A DNA stretch of 64,000 bases, from contig NZ_QFFU01000008.1 of the NCBI RefSeq assembly GCF_003131185.1, positions 62,001 through 126,000 on the forward strand, in the 5' to 3' direction. Numbering within the stretch: position 1 is the first letter of the stretch; every line of letters starts with the position of its first letter. Positions 1 through 7,904 of the stretch are shown one piece after another. Made by a program: the position numbers and the translations under genes. The notes under the pieces are model-generated. The model was not told the origin of the DNA, did no database searches, and was given only the letters and a program-made list of their open reading frames with translations. Source of the DNA: Pseudomonas ovata. GTDB lineage: Bacteria; Pseudomonadota; Gammaproteobacteria; Pseudomonadales; Pseudomonadaceae.

Positions 1-1
1 C

Positions 2-265
2 CTGGTCGTAGTCTCGACACACAGATCGAAGGGGGTCGGTGTCACGGTGCTTCGGGTCATTGAAGCGAAAGCCGCCGAGCAGGGAATCGCTCGACTTCAT
101 TTGCTGACAACAACTGCGCCAGGCTTTTTTGAGCAGCAGGGCTATGCAGTAAATCAACGAGGCTCTGCGCCACCTCTTATTTCTCAGACGGAGCAGTTCA
201 TGGGGCTTTGCCCTGGCTCGGCTTGCTACATGTGCAAGGCGTTATCTGGAGCGGCAAGAAGGTAG
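2..265 (+). CDS. ArsN2-like GNAT acetyltransferase, 5' end outside the window
   Basis: The frame is open from the left edge, so this is the last ~87 residues of a longer protein. A GTG at 47 lies inside the domain and is not a convincing start. The visible part fits the end of a GNAT fold: a helix after the acetyl-CoA loop (VIEAKAAEQGI), a strand (LHLLTTTAPGFFEQQGY) and a tail containing FMGLCPGSACYM. The LLTTTA..FF...GY and F.GLCP pattern is what I know from the ArsN2 family, which is often encoded in arsenic-resistance clusters. The rest of such a cluster, if present, lies to the left. The AT-rich composition suggests accessory DNA. ArsN2 is favoured over a generic GNAT because of the C-terminal signature. 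Confidence 0.7.
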   Translation: MVVVSTHRSKGVGVTVLRVIEAKAAEQGIARLHLLTTTAPGFFEQQGYAVNQRGSAPPLISQTEQFMGLCPGSACYMCKALSGAARR

Positions 266-447
266 TCGTTGAGATAAAGATGTACGTTGTGGTCAAAGCG
301 TAAGCGGAGCGCGCAGGCCCACGACGGGCCAAAGGCTTGAGGATGGAAGCCCGTAGGGCCGAAACCAGGCATAGCCGGGTTCGGTTTACGACAGCCGTAC
401 CCCGAAGGGGGCAAGCTCAAAGCAGAAGTGATATGGATCACCGCCAA
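266..447. other. Gene-free spacer with a run of strong hairpins
   Basis: No credible gene lies here. Between 316 and 410 four hairpins follow one another: GGCCC/GGGCC (316-330), GCCC/GGGC (349-359), a longer stem CCGAAACCAGGC with GCCGGGTTCGG (359-384), and CCCC/GGGG (400-410). The sequence is GC-rich compared with both flanking genes. It may be a structured RNA or a mobile-element end. It is not a simple terminator, because no T-run follows. Confidence 0.5.
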
Positions 448-1215
448 CTACGATGCAGGATGGTTGCCGAACGTCTCGCGAAGCAGGCTCTGCATCACCA
501 CCGAAGCAGGGCCTTCAAGAAAGTGCTCTTGGCTGCTGACATCGAAGCGCACAGGATTAATGTGGACAACAGTCGCCCCGTGGCCCAAAGCACGTAGCGG
601 AAGCTCAGCAGCTGGGTAAACAATCCCGGAAGTACCAATCGAGAGGAAGACATCACATTCCTCAGCAGCTGCGAGCCCTGCGCTCCATGCATCCCCAGGC
701 AGCATTTCACCAAACCACACAACGCCTGGCCGAACATACCCGTTACATGCGGTGCATCGCGGCGGCTCAATCCGACGTCCATCCTCAGGCAGTGCGTCAG
801 ACGTGAGAGGCAAGGTATGCGCTTGCCCACAGTCAATGCAGCGGGGCGCATGCAGGCTGCCATGCAGGTGAATCACATCTCGGCTGCCAGCGCGCTCATG
901 AAGGTCATCAACGTTCTGGGTGACCACGGTCAGACTAGGGACATGCTTGGCAAGCTCAGCGATAGCGAGATGAGCACCGTTTGGCTGCGCCTGGAGAACC
1001 TTGTGCCGACGCCATTCGTACCATCCCCAACACAATGATGGATCGGCTCTGAATGCTTCGCTGGTGGCGAGCTGTGCAGGATCAAACCGCTCCCACAGCC
1101 CTGTGAGTGCGTCTCGGAATGTCGGGATGCCACTCTCCGCCGATGCACCTGCCCCGGTAAAGACCACGACGTGCTGAGTGTCCCTCAACTGCTTAGCCAG
1201 GGTACTGATGGTCAT
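448..1215 (-). CDS. Sir2-family NAD-dependent protein deacylase (class III type)
   Basis: This sirtuin removes acyl groups from lysine using NAD+. In the 255-residue protein, GAGASAESGIPTFRD (21-35) forms the NAD-binding loop, TQNVDDLHERAG (99-110) the core, and H118 in HLHGS is the catalytic His. Cys126/129 and Cys154/157 make the zinc ribbon. Tyr66 and Arg69 (YEWR) match the Y-x-x-R pair of SIRT5/CobB enzymes that accept succinyl or malonyl lysine, so desuccinylase activity is inferred. An in-frame ATG exists at 1263. The ATG at 1215 is preferred because AAGGA lies six bases upstream and the domain begins directly after it. A small protein gene lies ~90 bases upstream on the same strand, so co-transcription is likely. 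Location in accessory DNA suggests it is not the housekeeping copy. Confidence 0.9.
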   Translation of the reverse strand: MTISTLAKQLRDTQHVVVFTGAGASAESGIPTFRDALTGLWERFDPAQLATSEAFRADPSLCWGWYEWRRHKVLQAQPNGAHLAIAELAKHVPSLTVVTQNVDDLHERAGSRDVIHLHGSLHAPRCIDCGQAHTLPLTSDALPEDGRRIEPPRCTACNGYVRPGVVWFGEMLPGDAWSAGLAAAEECDVFLSIGTSGIVYPAAELPLRALGHGATVVHINPVRFDVSSQEHFLEGPASVVMQSLLRETFGNHPAS

Positions 1216-1304
1216 GAGCATTCCTTGGGCCGGATACTGTTGAGGTGCCAACACTTTGGGCATTGGATTGGTGGCTGCTGTTGTCGGCCAAAAACCAAGG
1301 GATC

Positions 1305-1565
1305 CTACGCCAATTCTCTTTCAGCCATGCGATCCAGAAGCGCTTGAGGATGAATGCGGTAAGTGCCTACACCAACCCGCTGCGTGAAGTGGTCATAGGT
1401 TGGGCTGCTAACGCCAGTGGTCATCTCCGAATTGGATAGGAAGACGCCTGTGTAGGTTTCAGCTACGTCGCTGAAAAGCTGGATAACAGCTTGCCTCGTG
1501 ACAATCAGACCTTTGCCAAGATGACCGTCGATTACAGCAACCAGCACATTGGTGCGCAGACTCAT
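1305..1565 (-). CDS. Small conserved-looking protein upstream of the sirtuin
   Basis: This is an 86-residue soluble protein that I do not recognise. It is called because an AAGGA ribosome binding site sits eight bases before the ATG and because it lies in the same direction just upstream of the sirtuin gene. It has no signal peptide, no membrane segment and no cysteines. The N-terminal half (TNVLVAVIDGHLGKGLIVTRQAVIQLFSDV) reads like a small alpha/beta fold, and the end is rich in Arg and Glu. It could be a partner or substrate of the sirtuin, but only gene order supports that. Confidence 0.6.
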   Translation of the reverse strand: MSLRTNVLVAVIDGHLGKGLIVTRQAVIQLFSDVAETYTGVFLSNSEMTTGVSSPTYDHFTQRVGVGTYRIHPQALLDRMAERELA

Positions 1566-1663
1566 GTCGTGTTCCTTTTGTCAGGGAGAACTGGCAGGGG
1601 GTCGCTAGCTATTTTTGCTGGCTAATGGCTATTCTCTCATCATTTCTACAGCAAGGAACGCGC

Positions 1664-3337
1664 ATGAAGCTTAATCCACTCCACCTCAAGATCGCTGGTT
1701 TGCTTGAAGGCAGGCTTTTTCGAATCCCAGAGTACCAGCGCGCCTACTCTTGGACATCTCGCCAGCGTAAAGACTTATTCGGCGACATCGAGGAGGCATT
1801 TCGATCTGGTCGGGAGCATTTCATGGCTACTTTGGTCGCCTTGGCCAAGGAGAAAGAAACCCGCCTTCTCGGCGTTGACGAGTTCAAGACTGTCGAGCTG
1901 GTTGATGGCCAACAACGTGTAACGACTCTCATCATCCTTATGAAGGCGATTGAGAAGGCTCTAGACAACGACGATGCTACGCAAGCCAAGGTGCGACGGG
2001 AGTTGGGTGAGCTCCTTGTAAAGGGAGACGACCATTCTCTGATTCTGCTTCAGACAAACCATGACGCGAGTCAGGTTTTCACCAACTACGTCCGCAAGGG
2101 AGTGGTGGAGGAAGGCTCAGCCAAAACTGCTGCAGATCAGAACCTGGTTGAAGCTGCCCGTGACTGCGAACTCTTTGTGAGCAAATGGTTGGCTCGTGGA
2201 GATACGATCTTTGAGCTGTTGGTGACCATCAGGAACAAGCTAACGATCATTTACCATGAGATTTCTGACGAGGCTACGGTATACCGAGTCTTCGAGGTTC
2301 TTAACAGCCGTGGGCTGGATGTGAAATGGATCGACAAGCTTAAAAGCCAGCTAATGGCACTCATTTTCGAGCACGTTGAGGGTGGCACTCGCGACGAGGC
2401 AGTGTCTGAAATGCAAGACGTCTGGAGGGGCATTTATCGCTCGCTGGAAAACAGCACACGAATAGGAGACGAAGCTCTCCGCTTCGCAGGAGCATGGGCG
2501 TGTGACGCACGACCGAATCGGATTCCCAGTGAAGCAGACTCGACCGCATTACTAACCTTGAACGCGGGCACGCAGTTAAAAACGATTGCAGAGGTTGGTC
2601 ATGAGCTCGAAGGGGTCGTGCAAGCAAACCTGCGCCTTTTCCGGGATCCGCGCCTTCGCGCTGTTACGCGCATTGTACACGCTCGATTTGTTGCGGCAGC
2701 GATACTGCTGCGGAAGTTCGACAAGAAGACAGAGCAGGAACTACTCGGTAAATGGGAGCGAGCTACTTTCAGGATCTACGAGCTGGCGAGCCGGGACAGC
2801 CGGCACAAAGTTGGGGAGTATATTCGTCTTGGCTATGAAATCTACCGGAACAACCTGAGCAAGGATCTAATCCTCAGTGGGTTGGAAAAAATCTCCAAGG
2901 GTTATTCGATTGACCAAGTTTTGGAGAATATTGAGTGGCTGAGCAGCTACGATGGCTGGCAAAATCAGCTGCGCTATGTTCTGAACCGTTATGACGAACA
3001 CTTGGCCAAGCTCGCAGGGCAGAAGCTAAATGAGAGCCAATGGGGAAAGATCTGGGAGCAGGATGCCGCTAGCTCAATAGAACATATCGCACCGCAGAGC
3101 AGTGGCGTCGACTGGATGCACCATCTCGGGAATCTGACGATGCTGCCACCTGGAACAAACTCTTCGCTAAAAGCTAGGCCTCCCGTTGAGAAAATAGACG
3201 TCTATCGAAGCTGCGGCCTGATTGCCACGATCCATGTCGGCCAACAGATTCATGAAGCTGGTTCTTGGACAGAAGACATGGCTTTAGCTCGAGCAAAAAG
3301 CATCGAAGATTTTATCAGGCTTGAATGGGCGGACTGA
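1664..3337 (+). CDS. GmrSD-like DUF262/DUF1524 protein, probable DNA-targeting defence nuclease
   Basis: The 557-residue protein has the two-domain layout of GmrSD-type proteins. The N-terminal DUF262 (ParB/Srx-like NTPase) carries RIPEYQRAYSW (20-30) and the diagnostic DGQQR (81-85). The C-terminal DUF1524 HNH-like nuclease carries EHIAPQ (~472-477), LGNLTML (~488) and a downstream Asn. GmrSD enzymes are type IV restriction systems that cut modified phage DNA; related DUF262 proteins include BrxU and SspE. An ATG at 1625 is in frame, but AAGGA six bases before the ATG at 1664 decides the start. It appears to stand alone, and the modification-system partners of BrxU/SspE are not seen. Target specificity cannot be read from sequence. 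Confidence 0.88.
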   Translation: MKLNPLHLKIAGLLEGRLFRIPEYQRAYSWTSRQRKDLFGDIEEAFRSGREHFMATLVALAKEKETRLLGVDEFKTVELVDGQQRVTTLIILMKAIEKALDNDDATQAKVRRELGELLVKGDDHSLILLQTNHDASQVFTNYVRKGVVEEGSAKTAADQNLVEAARDCELFVSKWLARGDTIFELLVTIRNKLTIIYHEISDEATVYRVFEVLNSRGLDVKWIDKLKSQLMALIFEHVEGGTRDEAVSEMQDVWRGIYRSLENSTRIGDEALRFAGAWACDARPNRIPSEADSTALLTLNAGTQLKTIAEVGHELEGVVQANLRLFRDPRLRAVTRIVHARFVAAAILLRKFDKKTEQELLGKWERATFRIYELASRDSRHKVGEYIRLGYEIYRNNLSKDLILSGLEKISKGYSIDQVLENIEWLSSYDGWQNQLRYVLNRYDEHLAKLAGQKLNESQWGKIWEQDAASSIEHIAPQSSGVDWMHHLGNLTMLPPGTNSSLKARPPVEKIDVYRSCGLIATIHVGQQIHEAGSWTEDMALARAKSIEDFIRLEWAD

Positions 3338-3640
3338 GCGATAAGTGGGTGGTGACTGTAGTTTGACGACGCCCCAAAAAAGGCCGATCACTATTTTGCT
3401 CAAGGCGTGCATCCTGGAAACTTCTGGCCACACTGGCATAGCGCCTCAGCGTAGCTGGAGAATGGCGATAGGCTACTGCCCTCCCTCAGCGCAGTTATGG
3501 CGGAAATACCCAGCCTGTATGCCCGGATCTACCCATGAGCTTGGACGTACATAGAGGGATGAATGCCTTCAGAGAAACCTCGGTCTTTTCGCTTTTTACC
3601 CGGTGGGGAGTGTCGGCCTCCGATGGTAGGAGCACGTAAT

Positions 3641-3697
3641 GATCCCGATCTGGCACATTAAGCCTATTTTTCACGCTCAATGTGCCGATTCGGGATC
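3641..3697. repeat. Imperfect 19-bp inverted repeat, possible mobile-element end
   Basis: The left arm begins GATCCCGATC (3641) and the right arm ends TCGGGATC (3697). The arms match at about 16 of 19 positions and are separated by 19 bases. Head-to-head ends like this occur at insertion-sequence junctions. No transposase is nearby, so this is tentative. Confidence 0.4.
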
Positions 3698-3709
3698 ACT
3701 GCGTAGCGC

Positions 3710-3897
3710 TTGCAGGGCCGAGACGGCGGGATGGTCGCCATTCCTAAGGGGGCACGGTCTTCAGATGCGAGATGGGCGAATGGTTCGAATCAAACCAAGC
3801 GGCCACGGTTTGCAAGATCGATGGACGAGTGGTCGCAATGCCTAAAGGTGGGCACGGCCTTCAAGGGAGATATGGTCGTATTGTTGCGATTCCGAAA
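3710..3897 (+). repeat. Four degenerate ~50-bp tandem repeats encoding a 17-residue motif
   Basis: The motif GG(C)CACGG recurs at 3751, 3801 and 3851, and a partial unit precedes it. Translated, the units read as variants of GGHGLQGRYGRIVAIPK: a first partial GGMVAIPK, then GRMVRIKP, GRVVAMPK and GRIVAIPK. The four copies occupy three reading frames, so the array was probably once coding and has decayed by indels. Units three and four remain in frame up to the stop at 3946-3948. Confidence 0.55.
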
Positions 3898-4023
3898 TGC
3901 AAGCAAGGGGCCGAAAGCGATGAAGTCCGCATTCAGGTGAAAGGTTAAGCGCCCAAATTACAACTGTTGGGCTGAACTATTACCATCCAGTTTTGATGCA
4001 GCATTATGATATTGTTGCTTTAT

Positions 4024-5484
4024 TTAGAAGCTACCATAAATTATAGATAGAAGGTTTTTTATGCAATTCCACATCGAGACAAGGTAAGAGTTAAAATATT
4101 TGTCCACAACATCAGGCGCTGCAAGTGAAAGGAAGTAATGAACAATGGATGCGTACAGGAAAAAGCACACAGTCCAAGCAAACCAGTAAACGGTGCGTCC
4201 AGCGGATATAGGCTTCTCAACCAATCGATGCCAGTCATCAGCAGACATGAAGCTATAGAGTTTTTTACGCCATCCTTCGCGGCTGCTATCCCCAAGGCTG
4301 TTGAACCTCAAATTTGATAGAGTGTTTATCAGGATACTAAATATCAGAAGCGCGGAAACGCCTAAATAGAGAACTGTCATGGCTGTAGTCTCGACACCTG
4401 TTTTTACCATCGGAGTTCTGAGGGCTAATACAATACCAGCCACAGCAAAGTCTCTCCAGAGCGCAGATATTAGATCTCTTGTAGCAGTCTGGGTCTTGTT
4501 TACCTCCTCTTGCAAGCCCTTGCGCAGATCCCCCAAACTCTTTACCGCCTCCTTGCTCTGATCTTGAAGGTGAAAGGCAAATGCTTCCTTTGCACCAGAC
4601 AGGCTGTTTCTCAGAAGAGGTTTCAAACCTGAGGGCCATGTCGCATCGTTGTTCCAGTTAATGGCGATGTGATTGTTAAATAGCTGGAATTTTGTTTCAG
4701 ATTCCCGAGGCGTAGAGTAAATCCACTGGCAGGTCTCATGCATCGTTATGAAATCGACGTCTGTCCAGTTGATGGGCTCCTCTACGGTTATCGGTAGAGA
4801 GCGACCCCCTCGGAAAACAACATGCGTTCCGCCATCTTCCCTTCGGATTTCGGTAGGCAAGCAAAATGCGAGCTTTTCTACTGCGACATTTTTCCAAGTC
4901 TTGAAGGTTTCGCTTTCCGCTACTGGCTCCGTTAGCAGCAACCAGGGTTCGAGCGATGAGGGCGCGTAAGCTTGGGTAAGATCTCGGACTGTTTTCCAAG
5001 GCTTTTCAGGGCAATGGGTAGTGGTTGGTAGATCCTTATGGCCACCCATCTCTGTTACTGAAAAGCTATAGGTGGAAAAATCGATGACCTCGCCCGCTAC
5101 CCAAATGCACATTTTTTTTTGCAGTTGCTGCGGTGAGGATAGGCCTGCTCGTAGCCAGTTTTCAAAGCCCTTTAGCGTTAGAAAGTAGCACCAGTGACGT
5201 TCTACCGGTTTTTCGAGAATAATCGTCAATCTATCGTTTTCTATGTCCGCATACTGGAAGGTACTAACCTCAATGCTGTCCGAAACTTCCCCAAATAGCT
5301 CTATCAGCCCCAGTCCCGCAGTTTTAATGCGAGAGGCAAAGTCTTTTAGCTCGCGGACAAAGTCAATAGAAACATTACTTACTTCGTCGATTCGGAACGT
5401 GCCTGCGGTTTCAACCTGAGCAGACCCACCTGACAACGAAAGCCGTTCAAAGAAATTATGAAGCTCTAGGGCTAAATTTTTCAT
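4024..5484 (-). CDS. Large protein with C-terminal membrane anchor, partner of the NA37-like protein
   Basis: I do not recognise this 486-residue family. Residues 1-300 are predicted soluble, mixed alpha/beta, with no signal peptide. Residues ~305-340 (KEAVKSLGDLRKGLQEEV and on) look like a short coiled coil. The C-terminal part has hydrophobic segments at ~344-357, 366-389 and 431-456, plus a final amphipathic or membrane helix at ~466-484. So the bulk of the protein likely faces the cytoplasm, anchored at its end. The start overlaps the stop of the upstream NA37-like gene in an ATGA, so the two are translationally coupled and probably form one complex. The genes are AT-rich compared with the core. 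A membrane anchor with a DNA-associated partner, next to a GmrSD-like gene, suggests defence, but this is inference. Confidence 0.8.
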   Translation of the reverse strand: MKNLALELHNFFERLSLSGGSAQVETAGTFRIDEVSNVSIDFVRELKDFASRIKTAGLGLIELFGEVSDSIEVSTFQYADIENDRLTIILEKPVERHWCYFLTLKGFENWLRAGLSSPQQLQKKMCIWVAGEVIDFSTYSFSVTEMGGHKDLPTTTHCPEKPWKTVRDLTQAYAPSSLEPWLLLTEPVAESETFKTWKNVAVEKLAFCLPTEIRREDGGTHVVFRGGRSLPITVEEPINWTDVDFITMHETCQWIYSTPRESETKFQLFNNHIAINWNNDATWPSGLKPLLRNSLSGAKEAFAFHLQDQSKEAVKSLGDLRKGLQEEVNKTQTATRDLISALWRDFAVAGIVLALRTPMVKTGVETTAMTVLYLGVSALLIFSILINTLSNLRFNSLGDSSREGWRKKLYSFMSADDWHRLVEKPISAGRTVYWFAWTVCFFLYASIVHYFLSLAAPDVVDKYFNSYLVSMWNCIKNLLSIIYGSF

Positions 5485-6467
5485 GATTCACGTAGGCGAC
5501 TTGTTCGGATGGTAATGACGGTTTCATCTGCCCCATTGTCAATAGTTAAACTACCTTTTGCGCGTGCGGGCATATTGATCGTTATACCTTCGCTTGTTAC
5601 GTATTTTTTTGCTTCATTGGTTGGTAGTTCATCGTTGTCATAAGCAAAGACCTCGCCTGTCAGGTTGAGAGCTTCTAAATCTTTGTTGAAGGTTTCTCGA
5701 ATTTCATCTCCCCCATTAATGCCAAAGAAGTCGGTGAAAAATTCCTCGACTTCAAATTCCTTGCGCTTCTTCGCTATTTCAATAACTTTTTCAGAAACTT
5801 TGGAAGTAATGGTAGGCGGCAGATCGCCTAGATGCGTTCTGACAGTCTTTTTTATAGCCTTGACAAAGTCTGCTGTCATTTCCTTGGAGTTTCGCAGGCG
5901 CTCCACACCTAGAAACTCTTTAAAGAAATCACTGATCCCAGATCGGCTCATCTTGTCGATGATTACTACTTCTGAATCATGTGAATCCAAATCTATCAGG
6001 GCAGATTTTTGAAGCGCTTTTGGTGATTCAGTAAAGTTGTTGGTCACAGCCTGAAGTATAGCTTTAGCACCCTGTGTTTCAAATGTTACTACTTTTTCAG
6101 AGTCGTATTTAATGAGTGAGTAAAATTTCTTGTTCCCTGTAATCAAACCAATGACAATCAATACCCCTGATTTCATCCGTCTATCACCAAGTCGGTGAAA
6201 TTGGCGGGCTAGACTCTTAGACACGTCCACAAAATCAGACTCGCCTTTTTCCCACCCTTTCAGTTTTGCTTTTACTTGGGATATTTCAGCGAAAGAAAAC
6301 TTATTACCTTTAAGAGTTTCTTTGATTCGTTCAATAAAGAACGGCTCGAATGTCCCAAGGGGAGTGTCGTCAAAAAGTATGGGGTCGTCGGCCCGGTGAT
6401 GTACCACGTGAAATATAAAATTCACGATTTTCAGGGCGTCTATTTCTTTATCGGTAAGAGTGGCCAA
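5481..6467 (-). CDS. NA37/NdpA-like nucleoid-associated protein
   Basis: The 328-residue protein matches NA37 (YejK/NdpA) in length and scattered signatures. These include an N-terminal I.NFIFHVVHH strand, LARQFHRLGDRRMKSGVLIVI (matching the GG..L.. region), a central DFFKEFLGVE that aligns with DFFMDFLGA of E. coli YejK, and a C-terminal GITINMPARAKG followed by TVITIRTSRLR. YejK binds the nucleoid in E. coli. This copy lies in accessory DNA and is the first gene of a two-gene operon with a membrane protein, so it is probably a specialised paralog and not the housekeeping one. The best-known system pairing a membrane protein with a DNA-linked soluble protein is Kiwa (KwaA/KwaB), but neither gene matches it by size or layout. 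Confidence 0.8.
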   Translation of the reverse strand: MATLTDKEIDALKIVNFIFHVVHHRADDPILFDDTPLGTFEPFFIERIKETLKGNKFSFAEISQVKAKLKGWEKGESDFVDVSKSLARQFHRLGDRRMKSGVLIVIGLITGNKKFYSLIKYDSEKVVTFETQGAKAILQAVTNNFTESPKALQKSALIDLDSHDSEVVIIDKMSRSGISDFFKEFLGVERLRNSKEMTADFVKAIKKTVRTHLGDLPPTITSKVSEKVIEIAKKRKEFEVEEFFTDFFGINGGDEIRETFNKDLEALNLTGEVFAYDNDELPTNEAKKYVTSEGITINMPARAKGSLTIDNGADETVITIRTSRLRES

Positions 6468-6781
6468 GGTAATCCCTCATCCTTGCTAGTGGCGACGTGA
6501 TATCAATCATCGATATAAGCACCTTTCTAGCATTATGCCTAGCGCCTTCCATAGCCTTTGCGATGAAACACTACTGTATGAATATACATACACCGAGGGC
6601 ATTTGCCAGCACCTAGCTTCAATAAGGATTACCTATCCGATGGAAGGCCAGTTGGAGTGCGTCAGGCGTCTTGGCTTGGGCTGTAACCCTGACCTAGGTA
6701 TTTTGGGAGTCGAAGTTGGCTGCAGGCGCGGCGATTAGCTTAGTCAGCAGCTTGGCAGGGATAGAGGGGGGCTTCCCAGCT
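6468..6781. other. Spacer between the NA37 operon and the truncated antiporter
   Basis: A short open frame (6535-6738) exists but has no ribosome binding site and no recognisable content. The promoter of the NA37 operon should lie in 6468-6560. I see no attachment site, tRNA or integrase here. Confidence 0.4.
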
Positions 6782-7711
6782 TTAAGTGGCGTTGTACACT
6801 CCCTCTCGATGTGACAAGAATGGTTGCTTTTCTGGCCCCTTTGGGAAAACCCAGAAGCCGTCCATGTAGCGTCGGGTCATGTCGTTCATCGCCAGGTTGC
6901 GCCCCAGGTTGCCGATGATCAGGCCGGCCACCACCATTGCGATGGGCGCCGAGACATGCAGTTCGGAGGCCATCGCCGAGCCGCCGATGACCAGCGCCAA
7001 GGTCAGCATGACTTCGATCTGGTGCTGCTCGATGCTCTTGATCATCAGGTACACCGCGTAGCCGATCAGGCCACCGAACAGCGCGCCACCGATGGCTTCA
7101 TGGGCAAACAGCCAGGCGGTTTCGCCAACGCTCGGGGTCTCGCCCAGTTGCGCGATGCCCAGCAGCACCGTGAAGACCACCACGGCGGTGCCGTCGTTGA
7201 ACAGGCTCTCGCCGACAATCGTGGTCTTCAGCGGTTTGGAGGCATTGGCGGTGCGCAACACACCGAGCACGGCGATCGGGTCGGTAGGAGAAATCAGCGC
7301 GCCGAACAGCAGGCAGTACAGGAAGCTGACGTGCCAGCCGAACAGGGCAAAGATCCACCAGGCCAGGGTGCCGATGACCACGGTGGCGATCAGCACGCCA
7401 AAGGTGGCCAGCAGGCCGATCGGCCAGCGGTAACTCTTGAGGTCGGCGAGGTTGACGTGCAGGGCGCCGGCGAACAGCAGGAAGGACAGCATCCAGTTCA
7501 TCAGCAGGTCGCCGAAGTCGATCTGGCCGATCAGTTGCTGGACGCGTTCTTCAAGCCCTGGAAAACCCGCCACGCTCAAGCCTTGCAGGATCAGGGAAAA
7601 CAGCAGGGCGGTGACCATCACGCCGATGGTCGGCGGCAGGCCGATAAAACGGTAGTTCACATAAGTGAGCAGGGTGGTCAGGCATATGAAGGCAGCAGCA
7701 AGTTCAAGCAT
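6782..7711 (-). pseudogene. CPA1-family Na+/H+ antiporter, 3'-truncated at the island junction
   Basis: Residues 1-287 are a good CPA1 sodium/proton antiporter, with many membrane helices, the ion-path segment GALISPTDPIAVLGVL and GESLFNDGTAVVVF. Family members run to ~400 residues or more, continuing after MDGFW with a helix that begins about ELIDEILN. Here the sequence changes abruptly after MDGFW (codon ending near 6851) into a 22-residue hydrophilic tail (VFPKGPEKQPFLSHREG...) and stops. Composition also shifts at that point. The simplest reading is that acquired DNA replaced the 3' end, removing the last transmembrane helices, so function is doubtful. I treat it as a pseudogene although the remaining frame is intact. 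Confidence 0.75.
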
Positions 7712-7904
7712 CCGTAAAGTCCGTATCCATCATGTATCAGGGTGCATTTCAGTGGGTCAGGCGCACGCATTGACCCCCGGGAACCGTTCATAGTGCACCA
7801 CCGGGGAAATTTTTTGCCACACACGGTGGCTTGACGCAGCGCTGAGCCTGTCGGGCGGACGGATCATCGACTATGCTCGCGGACTGTCCTTGAGGAACAC
7901 GGGT

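Larger units (their letters stand above)
3338..4023. other. 686-base spacer with inverted repeat and decayed tandem repeats
   Basis: There is no credible intact gene. An imperfect 19-bp inverted repeat lies at 3641-3659 and 3679-3697. Immediately after it come four degenerate ~50-bp tandem units (about 3710-3897). The last two units lie in one open frame that could encode a 58-residue peptide (ATG 3772, stop 3946-3948), but there is no ribosome binding site. The stretch 3338-3640 shows nothing recognisable. Confidence 0.6.

Noticed and set aside
4024..6467. Assigning the NA37/membrane pair to the Kiwa system
   Set aside because: KwaA is a small four-helix membrane protein and KwaB carries DUF4868; here the membrane protein is ~486 residues with a large soluble part, and the partner matches NA37.
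6535..6738. Possible 67-residue gene between the NA37 operon and the antiporter
   Set aside because: There is no ribosome binding site, no recognisable content and no good neighbour relation.
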